A stretch of 12,500 nt of DNA from Salpingoeca rosetta (taxonomy: Eukaryota > Opisthokonta > Choanoflagellata > Craspedida > Salpingoecidae): positions 674,276 through 686,775 of the forward strand of contig NW_004754916.1 of NCBI RefSeq assembly GCF_000188695.1, given 5' to 3'. The notes beneath the pieces are model-generated. The model saw only the letters and a program-made list of their open reading frames with translations. It had not been told where the DNA came from and made no database searches. Made by a program: the position numbers and the translations under genes. The first letter of the stretch is position 1. The number at the start of each line of letters is the position of its first letter. Shown piece by piece: positions 10,462 through 12,500 of the stretch.

Positions 10462-12500
10462 GCAGACAGACACACACTTGCACAAATAATACATTTTGTG
10501 GCGACACATCACACCACATGCACGCGGGTGTGGACATGTGAGCACCTGTGCCCTGTGCTGCGAGGAGAAGGAGAGCAACGGCGGTGCCCGTAGTCTGGGA
10601 TGTCGGGGGAGCAGCTGCGTGGTCGCCATCGCCATCGCGCAGGAACGATTCCAGGATGGTGGCAGCAGCATTGGTGGTGGTGGTGGTGGGCTGTTGTTGC
10701 TGCTGTTGTGGTTCGAGGAAGAGGGACTGGAACCACGCTGATGCCTCACAGAACAGATCATCTGCAGGAATTTGATTGGAACGGTGATGGAGGTTGAGAG
10801 AGGGAGAGAGAGAAGGGGATGGAACGGGATAGGGGTGAGGAGAGACATGCGCACATGATCTTTCTCGGCTACCGGCAGCAAAGCTCCCTGCACCAGCTCA
10901 CGCACACACGACCCACCGCCAAAGACCCAGCAGTCGCGTGCTGTGAAGAGGGAGAAGAGGTCGATGAGCGGCTGGAGATGGAATCCTTCGAGAGCAACAG
11001 AGGTGGCGGTGATGTTGGTCATCAGCACACGCAGCACCACATGCAGCGACGCATTGCGCAGCGCAACCTCCTGTCATGGATGGGGGTACGCACGTTGATT
11101 TACGTGTGTGAATGCAAGTACATGGGATGAGCATCTCAACAAACACAAGGGTTTATTTCTCCTCTCATTTGTGACATACAAAGCAAACCAACCCCGTCGC
11201 ACAACACATTGGCAATGGCGCAATCACGGACCTGTGCCCTGCAGTTGTACGCTGCTGCCAAGCGGAACGCATGCAAACTGGCGGAATCCCACGTGTCGTC
11301 GCGCTTTGGCCACGACACCATCACCTGCATTTCAGACAACACAAAACAACATGCATCGTCACGCTAAATTCGCCACGTACACACACAACACAACACATAC
11401 ACACCACGCAACACACACACATGCACATACACAAACAAACACATGCACACAACATACACAACATACACACACCTTGGCGAGGAAGATGAATGGGACGACG
11501 TGGCGGCAGTGTGTGTTGACAGCTGCAATGAAGCGTCGCTGGTGCGCAATCACATCCGAGTGCGTCAGCAGCGGCGACGAGAGCAGAGACGCAAAAAACG
11601 GCGCAATGAGGGGCCCGGGCATAGGGGCCTGTGGACGTGGCAGCGGCAACAGAGATGGCAGTGGTGGTGGAGCCATAGTTCGTGAGATGAACAAAACCAA
11701 AAGGTGCGGCGAGAAAGAGTGACGAGTGGCGAGTGGCGAGTGTCAAATACGGGCCGTTCGCGCACAACCATATGCGCAAAGCATGCGTGGTTGCGGGTGC
11801 CACTGGCATACAGGCACCATACCCTGTCTGCGTCTGTCTTGGCGTTGATGTTCCGGGAGTAGAGGGAAACGGATGCGACTGCAGGGACGAGGTGCTCGTA
11901 CAAAAACGCCGCCGACACGAGATGCGGTGACTCCTGCGTGATGGTGGTGGTAACATGACGGTGCAGTTGAGGTGGTGATAGCAGGGGAGAGAGAAAGGGG
12001 AGGGGTTGTCGGGAAGACTCAAGTGAGCACACTCACACCCAGCACCCACATCCACATGCGGCGACCTTAAAGTTTAGGGAGAGACAGGTGACGACGCCCA
12101 GAACGCGCGCGGTCGCCCGGTTGTGCACGAACATCAGCCTGATTCAATAGAGATGGTCATAAGCGCAAGCTCATATGCACATGCACACACACACAGGCAG
12201 GACTGCACACAGTCACGTGTACGGTTGTGAGCACGCCACCACGCACCAACGCAGCCACAGCCAACACCACAGTGTGCATGCGGGAAGAATGTGTGTGCTC
12301 GTCACATCAACGCCACGTTTCACGCTGTCGTGATGGGGGATGGGTGCTCACTGCTCACTGCTCACTGCCCACTGCTCACTGCTCACTGCTCACTGCTCAC
12401 TGCTCACTGCTCACTGCTCACTGCTCACTGCTCACTGCTCACCCAAAGAGGGCCTCGATCCACGGCAGCGGGATAACGGCGTTCACGCCCATACTCTCCT
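3676..12500 (-). CDS. TARBP1: TARBP1/TRM3 homologue, tRNA (Gm18) 2'-O-methyltransferase (5' partial)
   Basis: TRM3/TARBP1 enzymes methylate the 2'-OH of G18 in the tRNA D-loop using S-adenosylmethionine (family knowledge). Exons read on the minus strand, 5' to 3': 12443->12500, 12066-12138, 11823-11933, 11473-11628, 11232-11324, 10902-11070, 10546-10761, 10219-10273, 9948-10101, 9487-9747, 9300-9356, 7987-9019, 7738-7815, 7267-7570, 6514-6646, 6345-6392, 5900-6082, 5504-5652, 5217-5256, 4919-5095, 4649-4723, 4449-4538, 4139-4250, 3909-4021, 3676-3792. All junctions are GT...AG and phase-compatible. This gives about 1,350 residues, against about 1,621 in human TARBP1, so roughly the first 250 are outside. 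Least certain ends: 12066 (or 12039), 10902 (or 10917), 9948 (or 9945/9956), 9487 and 6514. The identity rests on the SPOUT domain and on DFFFSTFDPIHDTSLE, which matches human HFFFATFHPLKDYCLE. Confidence 0.92.
4339..4428. repeat. CA/CGCA repeat in a TARBP1 intron
   Basis: CA repeats with ACGC and CATCC interruptions lie in the intron 4251-4448, in its donor half. The sense (minus) strand is GT-type and the tract ends about 20 bases from the donor. Confidence 0.9.
4846..4918. repeat. CA repeat abutting a TARBP1 splice donor
   Basis: A CA tract with CAAA and CATA interruptions runs to the exon edge at 4919. On the sense strand the exon ends GAG and the intron starts GTGTGTGTGT, so the splice donor is the first unit of the repeat. 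A C-run (4838-4846) closes the far side. Confidence 0.92.
5371..5468. repeat. CA repeat with AAGAACCACGC units
   Basis: CA repeats interrupted by two copies of a motif close to ACAAGAACCACGC, with partial ones after, in the intron 5257-5503. The sense strand is GT-type and the tract ends about 35 bases from the donor. Confidence 0.85.
6169..6240. repeat. Nine tandem perfect octamers (ACGCAAAG)
   Basis: ACGCAAAG is repeated nine times without a mismatch over exactly 72 bases, in the middle of the intron 6083-6344. The sense strand unit is CTTTGCGT. It is not CRISPR-like, as there are no spacers. Confidence 0.97.
6287..6336. repeat. CA/CTCATTCATACA repeat next to a TARBP1 donor
   Basis: A CA run with CATA variants ends a few bases from the exon starting at 6345. 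The sense strand is GT-type, on the donor side. The acceptor side of the same intron (6100-6121) is CAA-rich on the sense strand. Confidence 0.85.
6749..7261. repeat. Half-kilobase (CAAA)n compound repeat filling a TARBP1 intron
   Basis: CAAA units with interspersed CACA, CAAATAAACACA and CCAACAAACA variants fill most of the intron 6647-7266. The CCAACAAACA variant recurs at about 6821, 6885 and 6937, and CAAATAAACA recurs several times after 6994, so the array grew by duplicating longer blocks. On the sense strand it is GTTT-type and ends a few bases from the donor at 7266. Open frames through it are repeat artefacts. Confidence 0.95.
7267..9019 (-). other. TARBP1: Large ARM/HEAT-like exon block of the TARBP1 homologue
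   Basis: Exon 7987-9019 (1,033 bases, by far the longest) and exons 7738-7815 and 7267-7570 encode Ala/Leu/Val-rich helices of the kind found in the armadillo-like N-terminal region of TRM3/TARBP1. Examples are LLVEVTAAINSMMREETV, ITAAALAIWLTRVADVDAHA and LLTVAENAGREEKRGMM. VRYMIEWCLMLFLAE in the last exon aligns with human IKYFIEWIIILILHK. A Gly/Val/Ala stretch near 8625-8690 looks like a loop insertion. Joins are phase 1 (G|GG) at 7987/7815 and phase 1 (C|TT) at 7738/7570. The region probably binds or positions the tRNA, but that is inference. Confidence 0.85.
7907..7979. repeat. AACCACAACAC 11-mer tandem repeat
   Basis: About four copies of an 11-base AACCACAACAC unit lie in the intron 7816-7986 and end within a few bases of the donor. 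The sense strand reads GTTGTGTTGTG, again GT-type on the donor side. Confidence 0.88.
9043..9186. repeat. TG-rich repeat near a TARBP1 acceptor
   Basis: TG/TGTA/TGAATG units lie 25-165 bases from the exon that begins at 9019 on the minus strand. On the sense strand this is CA-type and precedes the acceptor, the reverse of the donor-side tracts. Confidence 0.9.
9447..9487. repeat. CA/CGCA tract at a TARBP1 donor
   Basis: The tract runs into the end of exon 9487-9747. On the sense strand the repeat GTGTGCGTGCG contains the donor, and several GT registers could serve, which is why the exact end of this exon is uncertain. Confidence 0.85.
9790..9936. repeat. CA/CGCC minisatellite with an internal 46-base duplication
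   Basis: The segment GCATCCACACGCCCACACGC plus what follows occurs at about 9819 and again at about 9865, a 46-base period. It is in the intron 9748-9947, near the donor, GT-type on the sense strand. Confidence 0.85.
10367..10458. repeat. (CA)46 microsatellite
   Basis: Pure CA for 92 bases in the intron 10274-10545, GT-type on the sense strand. It lies near the middle of the intron, about 87 bases from the donor. Confidence 0.97.
11388..11472. repeat. CA/ACACAACATACAC repeat abutting a TARBP1 donor
   Basis: CA repeats with AACATACAC variants run to the exon at 11473. On the sense strand the exon ends AAG and the intron starts GTGTGTGTATG. Confidence 0.9.
12345..12442 (-). repeat. Fourteen tandem GTGAGCA heptamers forming a splice-donor array
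   Basis: On the minus strand the intron after exon 12443->12500 begins with 14 head-to-tail heptamers over exactly 98 bases. Thirteen are GTGAGCA and one (12366-12372) is GTGGGCA. The first copy is the inferred donor (phase 2, TTT GG|GTGAGC), since it joins in frame to exon 12066-12138. Every copy starts with GTGAG or GTGGG, so each resembles a U1-type donor. Confidence 0.95.

Larger units (their letters stand above)
9300..12500 (-). other. TARBP1: N-terminal helical exons of the TARBP1 homologue
   Basis: Eleven small exons separated by introns of about 100-300 bases encode helical repeats. Examples: PWIEALFGLMFVHNRATARV, SAAFLYEHLVPAVASVSLY, PLIAPFFASLLSSPLLTHSD, VALRNASLHVVLRVLMTN, DLFCEASAWFQSLF, RLLSLFTACVELLL and ALRILAKVLAKD. 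Exon 10546-10761 carries a Gln6 run followed by a Pro-Thr5-Asn stretch. The chain is held together by phase agreement rather than by remembered homologous sequence, so individual exon ends are less certain than in the C-terminal half. An RNA alignment would settle the ends. Confidence 0.75.

Overview
The window is eukaryotic and intron-dense. Every coding block I can assemble is bounded by GT...AG junctions that keep the reading frame, and the introns are packed with GT/CA microsatellites. Two genes are recognisable from remembered human sequences: WDR11 and TARBP1/TRM3. GC-rich coding sequence, short numerous introns and these families would suit a single-celled relative of animals such as a choanoflagellate. 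That assignment is an inference and is weak.

Layout. (1) 29-1568, plus strand: the last exons of a WDR11 homologue (trans-Golgi vesicle-tethering complex); the WD40 part lies outside the window. (2) 1569-1995: intergenic gap between convergent gene ends, with a CA-rich minisatellite. (3) 1996-3009, minus strand: an apparently intronless gene for a 337-residue acidic, glutamine-rich protein that I do not recognise. (4) 3010-3675: intergenic gap holding an uninterrupted (TG)75 tract. (5) 3676 to beyond 12500, minus strand: a TARBP1/TRM3 homologue (tRNA Gm18 2'-O-methyltransferase). I reconstructed 25 exons, about 4.05 kb of coding sequence. The C-terminal SPOUT catalytic domain lies at 3676-4723 and a long helical-repeat region lies upstream; the start codon is beyond the right edge.

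The genes do not form a pathway: one acts in membrane traffic, one in tRNA modification and one is unknown. The most interesting signal is how repeats are placed in introns. On the sense strand, GT/TG-type repeats sit at or next to 5' splice sites, and CA-type repeats sit near 3' splice sites. This holds in two genes on opposite strands. The extreme case is an intron that starts with 14 tandem copies of GTGAGCA, each resembling a splice donor. No mobile element, CRISPR array, rRNA or tRNA was found.
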